A DNA stretch of 64,000 bases from Candidatus Angelobacter sp. Gp1-AA117 (GTDB lineage Bacteria; Acidobacteriota; Terriglobia; Terriglobales; Acidobacteriaceae): assembly GCA_003223515.1 (NCBI GenBank), contig QHVI01000039.1:39914-103913 (forward strand), written 5' to 3'. Under the pieces are notes generated by a model, which saw only the letters and a program-made list of their open reading frames with translations, searched no databases and had not been told where the DNA came from. Positions 1 to 9,025 of the stretch are shown in pieces. A program made the translations under genes and the position numbers. Each line of letters opens with the position of its first letter. The stretch's first letter is position 1.

Positions 1-1
1 C

Positions 2-30
2 GCCCCGTCTTCATGGCGGGGCTTTTCATT
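2..30 (+). terminator. Rho-independent terminator of a gene upstream of the window
   Basis: An 8-bp stem (2-9 with 15-22, core GCCCCG/CGGGGC) closes a 5-nt loop and is followed by TTTT. It would end a plus-strand transcript entering from outside the window. Confidence 0.7.
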
Positions 31-60
31 CTTTACAATAGATGAGAAGAAGGAGAACTT

Positions 61-525
61 ATGCCTCCAGCAGCAAAACCCGTTCCCGAAGGCTACCACG
101 CAATAACACCCTACCTGGTCGTGAAGAATGGCGTCCAGGCGATTGATTTCTACAAGAAGATTTTCGACGCCACCGAAGTCATGCGCATGCCCATGCCCGA
201 TGGACGCATCGGCCATGCCGAACTGAAGATCGGTGACTCGTACATCATGCTGGCCGATGAGTTCCCGGAGCGCGGCCACGTAGGCCCGCAGACACTCGGC
301 AACAGCACAGTCGGTATTCTCGTCTATGTAGACGATTGTGATGCGACTTACAAGAAGAGCATTGATGCCGGAGCAACCGTGCTGCAGCCGATTCAGGACC
401 AGTTTTACGGTGACCGCAGCGGAACCGTCCAGGATCCCTTCGGTCATCACTGGACCATTGCCACGCACAAAGAAGATGTAACACCGGAAGAGATGAAGAA
501 ACGCATGGCGGCAATGAAAGGCTAG
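61..525 (+). CDS. VOC (glyoxalase/PhnB-like) family protein
   Basis: A 154-residue protein of the vicinal-oxygen-chelate superfamily, closest in look to the PhnB-like branch. It begins with the typical 'ITPYLVVKNGVQAIDFYKKIF' type of strand-helix, and the second half carries 'DPFGHHWTIATH', the usual C-terminal metal-site strand. Members are small dimeric metalloenzymes or antibiotic-binding proteins; the substrate cannot be told from sequence. The start is supported by AAGGAG a few bases upstream of ATG. It stands alone between an upstream terminator and the obgE cluster. Substrate and physiological role are unknown. Confidence 0.85.
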   Translation: MPPAAKPVPEGYHAITPYLVVKNGVQAIDFYKKIFDATEVMRMPMPDGRIGHAELKIGDSYIMLADEFPERGHVGPQTLGNSTVGILVYVDDCDATYKKSIDAGATVLQPIQDQFYGDRSGTVQDPFGHHWTIATHKEDVTPEEMKKRMAAMKG

Positions 526-550
526 CAAGTGCTTTTGTCACGAAGATCTT

Positions 551-580
551 TATGGAGCGCAGCCGCCCTCGGCTGCGGGG
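551..580. repeat. Dispersed palindromic repeat (family E, copy 1)
   Basis: TATGGAGCGCAGCCG followed by CCCT and CGGCTGCG: an 8-bp stem (558-565 with 570-577). Near-identical copies lie at 46303-46336, 48574-48600 and 48777-48798, always between genes. It looks REP-like. Confidence 0.7.
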
Positions 581-694
581 ATAAGTCTTTCGTGAGTTGA
601 GAAGAATTGACGAATAGCAGCGTAGAGATCGCAGAGTCTGCAGAGGGTCCTCCAGATTTTTTCTGCGTCCTCTCCGGTAAAAGATTGAATGTAA

Positions 695-1834
695 ATGTTC
701 ATTGACGAAGCAATCATTCGGGTAAAGGCCGGCAATGGCGGCAATGGCTGCATGGCCTTCCGCAGGGAGAAGTTTGTCCCGCGCGGCGGGCCTTCAGGCG
801 GCGATGGCGGACACGGCGGCGACATCATCATGGAATCAAGCGAGCGCCATAATACGCTGGTGCACTTCCGCTTCAACCCTGAATACACAGGCGAGCGCGG
901 ACGCCATGGCGAGGGCTCAAACTGTACTGGCCGCGATGGCGAGAGCATCGTGCTGAAAGTCCCGGTGGGAACCATCCTCTATGACAAGGAAACCGGGGAA
1001 AAGATCCACGACTTCTCTCATCCTGATGAACGCATCGTGGTGGCCCACGGCGGACGCGGAGGACGCGGCAACCAGCACTTCGCCACCAGCACGCACCAGG
1101 CCCCGCGTGAGCACGAGCCCGGCAAGCCCGGAGAAGAAAAAGTTTTGCGCTTGGAGTTGAAGCTGCTGGCTGATGTGGGCCTGGTGGGATATCCGAATGT
1201 GGGCAAGTCAACGCTGATCTCCCGCATCTCGGCGGCACGTCCCAAGATCGCCGATTATCCCTTCACTACCCTTCAACCGAATCTGGGTGTGGTAACCATT
1301 GGTGAGATGCCTCATGAAGAAAGCTTTGTGGTGGCAGATATTCCCGGACTGATTGCAGGCGCGCATACCGGCACCGGCCTGGGCATTCAGTTTCTGCGGC
1401 ACATCGAGCGCACGCGCCTGCTCGCGCACGTAATCGATATTTCTGACGCCAGCGGACGTCCTGATCCCGTCAAAGACTTCCAGGTGATCATGGAAGAACT
1501 GGCCAGCTTCGGGGCCGGTCTGGAAAAGAAGCCGATGATCCTGGTGGCTTCCAAGATGGATGTCGTCAATCCTGAGAAACTGGCCGTATTCAAGAAGCTT
1601 TCCAAAAAGCTGAAGCTCGATCTGTACGAGATTTCTGCAGTCACCGGCAAGGGCATACCGGAACTGAAGTACGGAATGGGCAAGCGCGTGGCGGAAATTC
1701 GCGCCGGCACTTACGTGCAGGAGAAGCCCAAAGCCCGCAGGAAATCGGGCACAGACCGTAAAACCAAAAAGAAAGCGCAGAGCGTCCGCCGTATTCCCAA
1801 GCGCGCAGCGTTCAAGAAGAGAAAGAGCAGATGA
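695..1834 (+). CDS. obgE: Obg GTPase (ribosome biogenesis / stress GTPase)
   Basis: A 379-residue Obg protein that acts on the 50S subunit and in stress signalling. The glycine-rich OBG domain fills residues 1-158 ([17 protein letters not shown]). The G domain follows with G1 GYPNVGKST (165-173), G3 DIPGL (215-219) and G4 as ASKMD (285-289) rather than the commoner NKxD. After residue about 335 there is no classical OCT domain but a strongly basic Lys/Arg tail. No clear ribosome-binding site precedes the ATG, but the N-terminus starts exactly where the family does. The stop overlaps the nadD start (ATGA), so the two are probably translationally coupled. Confidence 0.95.
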   Translation: MFIDEAIIRVKAGNGGNGCMAFRREKFVPRGGPSGGDGGHGGDIIMESSERHNTLVHFRFNPEYTGERGRHGEGSNCTGRDGESIVLKVPVGTILYDKETGEKIHDFSHPDERIVVAHGGRGGRGNQHFATSTHQAPREHEPGKPGEEKVLRLELKLLADVGLVGYPNVGKSTLISRISAARPKIADYPFTTLQPNLGVVTIGEMPHEESFVVADIPGLIAGAHTGTGLGIQFLRHIERTRLLAHVIDISDASGRPDPVKDFQVIMEELASFGAGLEKKPMILVASKMDVVNPEKLAVFKKLSKKLKLDLYEISAVTGKGIPELKYGMGKRVAEIRAGTYVQEKPKARRKSGTDRKTKKKAQSVRRIPKRAAFKKRKSR

Positions 1835-2583
1835 AGCTGGCCCTGTTTGGCGGCACCTTTGATCCTGTACATCGCGGACACCTGGCCATCGCCCAGGCCG
1901 CTGCGGATAAGTTCGGGCTCCACCAGGTCTACTTTGTTCCTGCTGATCTGCCCCCGCATAAGCTCACACGCCAGCTCACAGGCTTTCATCATCGCTTTGC
2001 CATGCTGGCTCTGGCTACCGCCGATGACCAGCGCTTCGTGCCTTCCCTGCTGGATTCCAGCACCGGCCAGCCGAATTATTCGATCCACACCGTGCGGCGG
2101 CTCAAAGACAAGCTGAAAAAATCAGACCAGCTGTACTTCCTGATCGGCATTGACGCGTTCATGGAGATAAGCACCTGGTACCATCCAGTGGAACTGCTGG
2201 CCGAATGCGATTTCATCGTGGTCAGCCGCCCCGGTCATTCGCTGGGCGATGTCGGTGAAGCCCTGCCCGAGGCCTTGCGTCCTGCACCCGCAGTATTGCA
2301 GGCCTTGCGCAAGCAGCAGGCCACCGGCGCCATTGCCTTGCCCTCAACTACCATCCATCTGCTCAGTGGTGTGAATGAGCGGGTCTCTTCCACGCAGATT
2401 CGTGCAGCAGCCGGCAAATCAGTGAAGCAGCTCAGCCGCTTTGTTCCTGAGATGGTCGCTGAATACATCAGGAAAGAGCATCTATATATAAACAAGCCCG
2501 CACAGGGTGAAAAAGAGGGCGTTGAGAGCCACAAAGTGCTATCTTTTCGAGGAGCAACCCACAGGAGCAAGACACACGGATGA
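1831..2583 (+). CDS. nadD: Nicotinate-nucleotide adenylyltransferase
   Basis: NadD converts nicotinate mononucleotide and ATP to deamido-NAD in the cytoplasm. The nucleotidyltransferase signature [11 protein letters not shown] is at residues 7-17 and the second ATP motif [12 protein letters not shown] is near the C-terminus. At 250 residues it is longer than the usual 190-215; the extra ~40 residues after the conserved '[10 protein letters not shown]' end look unstructured and polar. The start overlaps obgE by 4 nt and the end overlaps rsfS by 4 nt, giving a tightly coupled operon. Confidence 0.93.
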   Translation: MKLALFGGTFDPVHRGHLAIAQAAADKFGLHQVYFVPADLPPHKLTRQLTGFHHRFAMLALATADDQRFVPSLLDSSTGQPNYSIHTVRRLKDKLKKSDQLYFLIGIDAFMEISTWYHPVELLAECDFIVVSRPGHSLGDVGEALPEALRPAPAVLQALRKQQATGAIALPSTTIHLLSGVNERVSSTQIRAAAGKSVKQLSRFVPEMVAEYIRKEHLYINKPAQGEKEGVESHKVLSFRGATHRSKTHG

Positions 2584-3074
2584 GTATTGCGATCAGACAA
2601 CAGGTAATCCTTGCGGTCAAGGCTGTTGAGAATAAAAAGGGGGAAGACCTGACCATCCTGGAGATGGACAGGAACTCCGGAGCATTTACCGATTACTTCA
2701 TTGTCTGCACAGGCACGAACCCGCGCCAGATTCAGGCTATTTCTGACGAAGTCCAAAGGCTGCTCAAAGAAACTGGTTCCCTGCCCAACAGTATTGAAGG
2801 CTACAACCAGGCTGAATGGGTGCTGCTCGATTATGTGGACTTCGTCGTGCACATTTTTTCTGAACGCGCCCGCAAGTTCTATGACCTGGAGCGCCTCTGG
2901 AAGTCTGCCAGCCGCCTGACCTCCGCCGATCTGGCCAGGAAGCCTGCCAAGCCCGCAGCCAAAAAAGCCAGGAAGAAAGCTGCACCAGCGCGGGCCACGA
3001 AGACCAAAAGTACATCCACGCGCGCTACTCGAACCAAGACCACCCCCAAAAAACGCACGCGAAAAGTATCGTAG
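2580..3074 (+). CDS. rsfS: Ribosomal silencing factor RsfS (YbeB/Iojap)
   Basis: RsfS binds uL14 on the large ribosomal subunit and blocks subunit joining when nutrients are short. The Iojap fold occupies residues 1-115 with the typical 'DYFIVCTGTNPRQIQAISDE' type of core and 'WVLLDYVDFVVHIF'. Residues ~120-164 form an Ala/Lys/Arg/Thr-rich tail rich in KKARKKA-like repeats, absent from most homologues and reminiscent of RNA-binding tails. It overlaps nadD by ATGA. Gene order nadD-rsfS-rlmH is widely conserved and supports the call. Confidence 0.93.
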   Translation: MSIAIRQQVILAVKAVENKKGEDLTILEMDRNSGAFTDYFIVCTGTNPRQIQAISDEVQRLLKETGSLPNSIEGYNQAEWVLLDYVDFVVHIFSERARKFYDLERLWKSASRLTSADLARKPAKPAAKKARKKAAPARATKTKSTSTRATRTKTTPKKRTRKVS

Positions 3075-3198
3075 CGAAAACTCAACAATGCTACCTTGGC
3101 GCCTTGCGGTAAATCTCTGGAAGGATGTTCAAGGCTGGGTGCTTCTCATCATTTAGAATTCCCTGTCACAACAGAATCTCCTTATTGGACGCATTGAC

Positions 3199-3642
3199 GT
3201 GAAACTCCAGATTGCCTGGATTGGTAAAACCAAAGAACCGGCCATTCAGGCGCTTTCAGCGGAATACCTGAAGCGCATCTCGCGCTACGTGCAGACCGAT
3301 TCGCATGAACTGGCCGCCGAACCAGCTCTTCTGAAACTTGCCGACCGGGCTTCTGGCCGCACCGCCCCGGTCCTCATTTTGCTCGATGCTCGCGGCCGCC
3401 AGTTCACTTCAGAAGAGTTTGCGGAGTTGCTGCGCGATCAGCAGGACCGCGGCACGCAGAACCTGCTGTTCGGCATTGGCCCTGCTGATGGTTTCAGCGA
3501 CCAGGCCCGCTCCGCTGCCGACCTGATTCTTTCCTTCGGCAAGATGACTCTGGCCCACGAGTTGGCCCGCGTGGTTTTGCTGGAACAGATCTACCGGGCA
3601 TTTACAATCTTGAAAGGCCACCCGTACCACACAGGACACTGA
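3199..3642 (+). CDS. rlmH: 23S rRNA pseudouridine(1915) N3-methyltransferase
   Basis: RlmH is a small SPOUT methyltransferase that modifies pseudouridine 1915 of 23S rRNA on the 70S ribosome with SAM. The knot-forming C-terminal half is clear: 'FGIGPADGFS' (SAM loop), 'LSFGKMTLAHELARVVLLEQ' and the terminal 'GHPYHTGH'. Length (147 residues) fits the family. The start is GTG with no strong ribosome-binding site; 124 nt separate it from rsfS, so it may have its own promoter. Confidence 0.93.
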   Translation: MKLQIAWIGKTKEPAIQALSAEYLKRISRYVQTDSHELAAEPALLKLADRASGRTAPVLILLDARGRQFTSEEFAELLRDQQDRGTQNLLFGIGPADGFSDQARSAADLILSFGKMTLAHELARVVLLEQIYRAFTILKGHPYHTGH

Positions 3643-3644
3643 GG

Positions 3645-3715
3645 GGAATTGGTAAATGGGTAATTTGGTAATTGCATAAATGAAGCAGATTTGGAATTGG
3701 TAAGTGTAATCTGAA
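3645..3715. repeat. GGTAAATGGGTAATT low-complexity repeat (family A, copy 1)
   Basis: Iterated GGTAAAT/GGGTAATT units directly after rlmH. Related blocks occur at 4330-4352, inverted at 4389-4441, and at 27335-27366 and 48828-48846. Confidence 0.6.
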
Positions 3716-3773
3716 TCGCAGAGTATTGAGGCAAAAGCCAAAGCTAAGAGCCATTTGCTAGCTGCTAATTGCT

Positions 3774-4310
3774 ATGACAGACATTCATCGCGGACTTATC
3801 ATCGTGAATACCGGCCCCGGCAAGGGCAAGACCACCGCCGCCATGGGCACGGCTCTGCGCGCTGTGGGCAACGGCATGAAGGTGCTCATGCTGCAGTTCC
3901 TGAAAGGTTCATGGCATTATGGTGAACTCGATGCCGTGAAAGCTTTCGGTGATAAGTTCATCATGAAGCAGATGGGGCGCGGCTTTGTGAAAGTCGGCGG
4001 GGCCGAGACCGATCCCGAAGACATCCGCATGGTGGAAGAAGCCTGGGAAGAGGCGCGGCAGGCCATCAACTCCGGCCAGTGGGATCTGGTGATCCTGGAC
4101 GAGATCAATTACGCCATCAGTTACGGCATGATTGATCCCGGCAAGGTGGTTGAGGCTTTGAAGCAGAAGCCGGAGCAGGTACACGTAATCTTGACGGGCC
4201 GCAATGCTCATCCGACAATTGTTGAGTTGGCCGATACCGTGACCGAAATGAAGCAGGTCAAACACGCTTACGAAAAAGGCGTAATGGCCCAACGCGGAAT
4301 CGAGTATTGA
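3774..4310 (+). CDS. cobO: Cob(I)yrinic acid a,c-diamide (corrinoid) adenosyltransferase
   Basis: A 178-residue CobO/BtuR/CobA-type ATP:corrinoid adenosyltransferase, which attaches the 5'-deoxyadenosyl group to cobalt of reduced corrinoids. The RecA-like Walker A NTGPGKGKTTAAMG starts at residue 12; 'LDEINYAISYGMI' provides the Walker B region and 'HVILTGRNAHPTIVELAD' is a family hallmark. No other cobalamin gene is nearby, so the gene may serve salvage as well as synthesis. It is flanked on both sides by GGGTAAAT-type repeats. Confidence 0.92.
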   Translation: MTDIHRGLIIVNTGPGKGKTTAAMGTALRAVGNGMKVLMLQFLKGSWHYGELDAVKAFGDKFIMKQMGRGFVKVGGAETDPEDIRMVEEAWEEARQAINSGQWDLVILDEINYAISYGMIDPGKVVEALKQKPEQVHVILTGRNAHPTIVELADTVTEMKQVKHAYEKGVMAQRGIEY

Positions 4311-4329
4311 ATTGGAAAATGAGTAATGA

Positions 4330-4441
4330 AGAATGGGTAAATGGGTAATTAGCAAATGAGTAAATATAGAATCTATTTCACGCAGATTTTCATTTACCCA
4401 ATTACCCAATTACCCAATTACCAGATTACCCACTTACCAAA
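4330..4441. repeat. Inverted pair of family A repeats (long AT-rich hairpin)
   Basis: Plus-oriented GGGTAAATGGGTAATT units at about 4332-4352 face minus-oriented ATTTACCCAATTACCC units at 4389-4441. Together they can form a long hairpin between cobO and accD and might act as a terminator, although no U-tract follows. Confidence 0.55.
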
Positions 4442-4476
4442 TCCTGATTGCTCAGTGCTAAACGAGGGTCTCTACC

Positions 4477-5328
4477 TTGGCTTGGTTTAAACGCGAATCC
4501 ACCGAAATCCAATCATCCGACGAGAAACGTGTGCGTACAGAAGGTTTGTGGGTCAAGTGTGAGGGTTGCCGCCAGATCATCTGGAAGAAAGAGTTGGAAG
4601 AGAACCTGAATGTCTGTCCCAAGTGCGATTACCATTTCCGCATCGATGCCTTCACCCGCCTCTCTCTCTTGTTGGACGACGCCGCTTTCTCGGTTGAAGA
4701 TGAGAAACTCTCTTCCACCGATCCCTTGAACTTCTTTGACACTCGCACTTATAAGGCGCGCCTGCAGAAAAGCCAGAATGATACCGGCCTGAAAGATGCC
4801 GTCGTAAATGCCGAAGGAAAGATCAACGGCCGCCCGGTGATCGTGAGTGCCATGGAATACTCCTTCATCGGCGGCAGCATGGGCGCGGTGGTCGGAGAAA
4901 AAATCACCCGCGCCATCGAACGAGCCGCCGCTCAGCGTAAACCCATCATCGTAGTTTCTGCCTCCGGTGGCGCCCGCATGATGGAAGGTGTGGTCAGCCT
5001 GATGCAGATGGCAAAGATTTCTGCCGCACTCGCCAGGTTGGATAATGCGCGTGTTCCCTACATTTCCCTGCTCACCGATCCCACCACCGGCGGCGTGACT
5101 GCTTCTTATGCCATGCTGGGCGATCTCAACATCGCCGAACCCGGCGCGCTCATTGCTTTTGCCGGTCCGCGAGTCATTGAGCAGACCATTCGCCAGAAGC
5201 TCCCGGAAGGCTTTCAGCGCAGCGCTTTTCTGCTGGAACACGGAATGCTGGACGCGGTTGTGCACCGCAGAGATTCAAAAAACTACATCGCCCGCGCGCT
5301 GGACTTCATGGCGCCCAGAGCCGCCTGA
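4477..5328 (+). CDS. accD: Acetyl-CoA carboxylase carboxyltransferase subunit beta
   Basis: AccD with AccA transfers the carboxyl group from carboxybiotin to acetyl-CoA, giving malonyl-CoA. The N-terminal zinc ribbon is intact (Cys28, Cys31, Cys47, Cys50). The crotonase-like carboxyltransferase core follows, with 'SASGGARMMEG' and 'TDPTTGGVTASYAMLGD'. Length 283 fits the family. The start is TTG, the only candidate giving the usual 'MAWFKR' N-terminus. folC begins one base after the stop, the classical accD-folC order. Confidence 0.95.
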   Translation: MAWFKRESTEIQSSDEKRVRTEGLWVKCEGCRQIIWKKELEENLNVCPKCDYHFRIDAFTRLSLLLDDAAFSVEDEKLSSTDPLNFFDTRTYKARLQKSQNDTGLKDAVVNAEGKINGRPVIVSAMEYSFIGGSMGAVVGEKITRAIERAAAQRKPIIVVSASGGARMMEGVVSLMQMAKISAALARLDNARVPYISLLTDPTTGGVTASYAMLGDLNIAEPGALIAFAGPRVIEQTIRQKLPEGFQRSAFLLEHGMLDAVVHRRDSKNYIARALDFMAPRAA

Positions 5329-5329
5329 T

Positions 5330-6670
5330 ATGGCCGGCAGCTATGAAGATGCAGTTTCCGAACTTCTAGCAAATGGCCCGGAGTTAGCAGTCTTCCTGCG
5401 TTTTAATCTTGATTCCATCACCAGGCTTGCTGCCGCTTTAGGAAATCCGGAAAGGCGGCTCCTAGCCGTATTAATTGCCGGAACCAATGGCAAAGGCTCA
5501 ACGGCCGCCACATTAGCCGGCATTGTACAGGCCGCCGGGTACCGCACTGGCTTGTACACTTCGCCTCACTTGCTCCAGATCAACGAGCGTATCCAGATCA
5601 ATCAAGAGCCGATCAGTAATGCGGAGTTTGCTGAAATTTATGATCGCGTACAAAGCGCGTCCCTGCAGCTCATTCAGAGGGGCACTCTGTCTTCTCATCC
5701 CAGCTTTTTCGAGATGCTCACGGCCATGATGTTTGAGTATTTTGCCAGCGCCGGTGTTGAGCTGGCCATCGTTGAAGCAGGCATGGGCGGAACCGATGAT
5801 GCCACCAACATTGTCGACCCTATCCTCTCCATCATCACCGACGTTGATTTCGACCACGAAGATTATTTAGGCAAGACGTTGCGGGAAATTGCTGCGAAGA
5901 AAAGCGGCATCATCAGGAGTAATGCTCCCGTGGTGCTCCTGCCGCAGCATCCGGAAGTGAATGACACACTAGGAAATGCGATTCTGGAGAAAAACGCTCG
6001 CCCGGTAAGCGCGACGAAACATATGCCGCCTTTAACTCCCGGAAGCCATAATTACTTTGCTCATAAGGCCAATCAAGTTCCACGCGCTGTTTTCCCGCTG
6101 CTGTTCATGGGAAAAGAAATCTTGGTGAACTCGCCGCTGGTTGGCCGGCATCAACTTCGGAACATCGCACTGGCAATCACTGCAGCCGAGCAACTCAATT
6201 CCTGCGGCTACAAAATATTGCCCACGCATGTGGAAGAAGGAACACAAAACACCAAATGGCCGGCACGGTTTCAAGTTTTTCTTTCAGGTGCAGACTTTCC
6301 TGAAGCCGTATTGGACGTAGCTCATAATCCTGCCGGCGCATGGGCGTTGCGTTCTACCCTTTCCGCTCTTTACGCAGATCGGCTACTCACTCTTATCTTC
6401 GGCTGCATGCGCGACAAGCACGTGAAAGAGATCATCCAGATTCTTTTCCCTTGTGCAGAACGCGTAATCGTGACCCGTGCGGACCATCCCCGCGCTATGC
6501 CTGCCAGAGACATAGCGTTGGCAGCAGAAGACATGGGGGTTATGACGACGACTGCTGAAACTGTTCGCGAGGCCGTCAAGTTGGCACGCAGCATGCCCAT
6601 CCCCGGAGAAGTGTTGGTAATTACAGGCTCTTTTCCAATAGTAAAGGACGGACTCGAATTGCTGAGATGA
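5330..6670 (+). CDS. folC: Bifunctional folylpolyglutamate/dihydrofolate synthase
   Basis: A 446-residue Mur-ligase-family enzyme that joins glutamate to dihydropteroate and extends folate polyglutamate tails. Seen: P-loop GTNGKGS (51-57), TSPHL (78-82) with the following NERI, the 'EAGMGGTDDATN' version of the usual EVGLGGRLDATN, magnesium His176 in VDFDH, and the carbamylated-lysine position in AAKKSGI (about 190). 'WPARFQ' and 'DVAHNPAG' mark the C-terminal glutamate-ligase domain. The ATG at 5330 directly follows accD; the frame stays open upstream only because it overlaps accD. Of the three FolC-type genes here this is the best candidate for the true housekeeping FolC. Confidence 0.88.
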   Translation: MAGSYEDAVSELLANGPELAVFLRFNLDSITRLAAALGNPERRLLAVLIAGTNGKGSTAATLAGIVQAAGYRTGLYTSPHLLQINERIQINQEPISNAEFAEIYDRVQSASLQLIQRGTLSSHPSFFEMLTAMMFEYFASAGVELAIVEAGMGGTDDATNIVDPILSIITDVDFDHEDYLGKTLREIAAKKSGIIRSNAPVVLLPQHPEVNDTLGNAILEKNARPVSATKHMPPLTPGSHNYFAHKANQVPRAVFPLLFMGKEILVNSPLVGRHQLRNIALAITAAEQLNSCGYKILPTHVEEGTQNTKWPARFQVFLSGADFPEAVLDVAHNPAGAWALRSTLSALYADRLLTLIFGCMRDKHVKEIIQILFPCAERVIVTRADHPRAMPARDIALAAEDMGVMTTTAETVREAVKLARSMPIPGEVLVITGSFPIVKDGLELLR

Positions 6671-6684
6671 GACGCCCAACAGGG

Positions 6685-7641
6685 CTAAAGTGCTGCCGAA
6701 TCCGTCAGGACATCGTTGAAATGTTTCCGGAGCAGCTTCTTGTATATCCCCGCAACCAGATCGTTTTCGCGGGAGCCCTGCTGGTAGAGGTGCGTGAGTC
6801 CGGGATTTCCATTAACCTCCAGGACTATGGCTTCGGTGACAGGCCGGGCTATGTCACCGCACCGCAAATCGATGCCGACATATTCGAGTCCAGTAACTGC
6901 ACATATCGTCTTTGCCCAATCCAGATAACTGGGGTGGACACGGGCGGTCTCGATTCGCGCACGGGCTCCGGAAGAAAGATTAGCAATCAGGTTGAAACCA
7001 ACCTTTTTGTAGCAAACCAACATGTCATCGTCCAGGAGCATGAGGCGATACTCGTTGCCTTTTACAAACTCCTGCACGATGAGCATATATTCATCGGAGA
7101 CCGAAAGAGCTTTTTTCAGCGCCGCAGAAATTTCTTGGGGTCCGTGGACGATGGAAACACCCAGGCCCTGCTGCAAATGTGCTGGCTTGATTACGATGGG
7201 ATAGCCAGTTTCAGTTGCCAAACGTCGAGAGTACTTGCGGGCCTCATTCAGTCCCTTGCCCTTCGCGAAGTCAACTTTTGTAAAGCGGCCGCTCTTAAAG
7301 AAATAATCCCCACGTGGGATTTTGATTCCCGCACGGGACAGAAGCATGTATGTGTATACCTTATCGATTGTCAGATCGCAGCTACTGTAGGAATTCGGTG
7401 TAACTGCAGAACTTTTCAATGTGATTGATTTGCCGCGATAAGAGAGGCTGACAAGAAAACAGTATTTTGGATCGATGATTTTCCATTCAATACCCAATGA
7501 TTCGGCGGCTGTACAGAGAATTTGCGTGGGCAATGGAAGCTTCAGGCCGGATGATGGATGCAGATAGTTATCTGCGTATGGCTGCCGGTCGGTCCTTTCC
7601 TGCGTGTCCTGAGACTTCTTATGCGTCATTTCAGCAGTCAT
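6685..7641 (-). CDS. ATP-grasp amide ligase (cyanophycin-synthetase / RimK-like)
   Basis: A 318-residue ATP-grasp protein. The segment 'DKVYTYMLLSRAGIKIPRG' (about 93-111) resembles the entry to the ATP-grasp domain of cyanophycin synthetase and glutathione synthase GshF. 'VIKPAHLQQGLGVS' (150-163) holds the ATP-binding lysine; 'VQEFVKGNEYRLMLLDD' and the metal-binding 'EVNGNPGL' (275-282) complete the fold. Such enzymes form an acyl phosphate and join it to an amino group. The start at 7641 is chosen because upstream codons overlap the divergent gene and add nothing conserved; 7629 is also possible. It is convergent with folC and divergent from two further FolC-like ligases, which suggests a shared pathway. 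Substrate unknown. Confidence 0.85.
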   Translation of the reverse strand: MTAEMTHKKSQDTQERTDRQPYADNYLHPSSGLKLPLPTQILCTAAESLGIEWKIIDPKYCFLVSLSYRGKSITLKSSAVTPNSYSSCDLTIDKVYTYMLLSRAGIKIPRGDYFFKSGRFTKVDFAKGKGLNEARKYSRRLATETGYPIVIKPAHLQQGLGVSIVHGPQEISAALKKALSVSDEYMLIVQEFVKGNEYRLMLLDDDMLVCYKKVGFNLIANLSSGARARIETARVHPSYLDWAKTICAVTGLEYVGIDLRCGDIARPVTEAIVLEVNGNPGLTHLYQQGSRENDLVAGIYKKLLRKHFNDVLTDSAAL

Positions 7642-7723
7642 CCCATTGATCCGCCACCCTGGGGCCGATCTCAATATACATTCAAGAGGAGAGTACGGTA
7701 TATTTGGATTGTAAATTGTCCCG
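7642..7723. promoter_or_regulatory. Divergent promoter region between the ATP-grasp gene and FolC-like gene 2
   Basis: About 80 bp of AT-richer DNA (for example GGTATATTTGG near 7695-7706) separates the two divergent starts and must hold both promoters if the starts are right. No confident -35/-10 pair or operator was recognised. Confidence 0.35.
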
Positions 7724-9025
7724 ATGACGAGTACTTCCGGATGGCAGAACCTGCTGGCATGGTCCGGTAGCACCGGACAAGGCAGAGAAGCGCGTACCCT
7801 CCGTTTTTCCACTATTTTGAAACGCTACGAGCAGGAATTTGGCAATCTCCCGCTCATTGTGAAGATTGCAGGCACGAGTGGAAAAGGATCAACGGGGGCA
7901 ATGCTCGAAGCGGCATTGGCGGCAGACGGCAAGAAGACAGGTTTCTTCACATCTCCCCATCTTGTTCACCCAACAGAACGAATCCGCGTGCAAGGAATCG
8001 ATGCCACCAGTCAGAGTCTGGACCACGCGGCAGTCGAAGCGGCAAGCTTGCTGGAGGACATCGTGGACACGAGGGGTACAAGCTTTCGCCCTTCGTACTT
8101 TGAAACGCTGCTTGTGTTGGCCCTGAGGGCCTTTGCGCATGCGGCAGTCGAAATTGCCATCATGGAAGCGGGGATTGGCGGCTATAACGATGTTATCAGC
8201 ATGCTCGAAGGTCCGCTCTCTGCGATTACGGCCATAGGTTATGACCATATGGAAATTCTCGGTAATTCCCTGGCAAATATTGCAGCCGATAAAGCTGGCA
8301 TAGCGAGCAGTTTTTCTGAACTGGTACTCGGGCCGCGTATCGATCCGCTGGCCCAAAAAGTAATTAAAAATGATGCAGAGAAGCGTGGGGTTCGATTGAG
8401 GATTGCTTCCCGGCAGAAGATACGATCTGAACCGCTCGGCCTAACAGGACACAGGATATATCTTGGTGCGGGCATAGGAGAGGACTGTTTCGTTTTACCT
8501 CTTGCCGGCGACTACCAAGTGGATAATTTAGCGGTAGCTGTGGAGATGCTGCAGGCACTTTGGGAGCGCGGTGCCGTTTCTCGAATGGAGAGCCTGAGCG
8601 GAGCAGCGATAATCCGCTGGCCTGCGCGGCTTGAGTACCTGCCGGGAATGCCTGCCTGGATTCTGGATGCTGCTCACAATCCACTGGCATTCGCGGAATT
8701 ATTCAAATTCGTCAAGCAATTCCCACGAAAAGACCTGACATTGGTTTTCGGTGCCACCGAAAAGCTAAAGGCAGTTCAGGGACTAGGCCTTCTCGGGCCA
8801 GCCTTTCAACAGATCATTTTGGTCGACGGCTTCTACAGAGCTGTGCAGATCGAGTCGGCAGATTCGCTGGAATTACCACCTTATACCTATGTTCCAACTC
8901 CTGAAGAGGTGCTGCGCCGGGTTCTGAGTCAATACCATGGTCGCGAGCACACCATTGTAGTAACCGGCTCCATTTTCCTGGTCGGAGCGGTCCGGCAACT
9001 GCTGACGGAGCGCCGAACAGATTGA
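7724..9025 (+). CDS. FolC-like Mur-ligase family protein (second paralogue)
   Basis: A 433-residue paralogue of FolC. P-loop GTSGKGS (50-56), TSPHL, TERI, magnesium His175 in GYDHMEILG, and DKAGI with the carbamylation lysine (190) are all kept, as are 'WPARLE' and 'DAAHNPLA' of the C-terminal domain. The usual GGRLDATN is changed to GGYNDVIS, which argues against plain dihydrofolate synthase activity. The N-terminus 'LRFSTILKRYEQEFGNLP' matches the FolC lead-in, supporting the ATG at 7724, though no good ribosome-binding site is seen. Its stop overlaps the next gene's TTG start. Likely an ATP-dependent amino-acid ligase of unknown acceptor. Confidence 0.8.
   Translation: MTSTSGWQNLLAWSGSTGQGREARTLRFSTILKRYEQEFGNLPLIVKIAGTSGKGSTGAMLEAALAADGKKTGFFTSPHLVHPTERIRVQGIDATSQSLDHAAVEAASLLEDIVDTRGTSFRPSYFETLLVLALRAFAHAAVEIAIMEAGIGGYNDVISMLEGPLSAITAIGYDHMEILGNSLANIAADKAGIASSFSELVLGPRIDPLAQKVIKNDAEKRGVRLRIASRQKIRSEPLGLTGHRIYLGAGIGEDCFVLPLAGDYQVDNLAVAVEMLQALWERGAVSRMESLSGAAIIRWPARLEYLPGMPAWILDAAHNPLAFAELFKFVKQFPRKDLTLVFGATEKLKAVQGLGLLGPAFQQIILVDGFYRAVQIESADSLELPPYTYVPTPEEVLRRVLSQYHGREHTIVVTGSIFLVGAVRQLLTERRTD

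Noticed and set aside
4332..4441. CRISPR array suspicion for the GGGTAAAT repeats
   Set aside because: Units are 7-8 nt without spacers of constant length, and no cas genes are present.
6667..7428. 253-codon plus-strand ORF opposite the ATP-grasp gene
   Set aside because: No family likeness; the minus strand encodes clear ATP-grasp motifs over the same bases.
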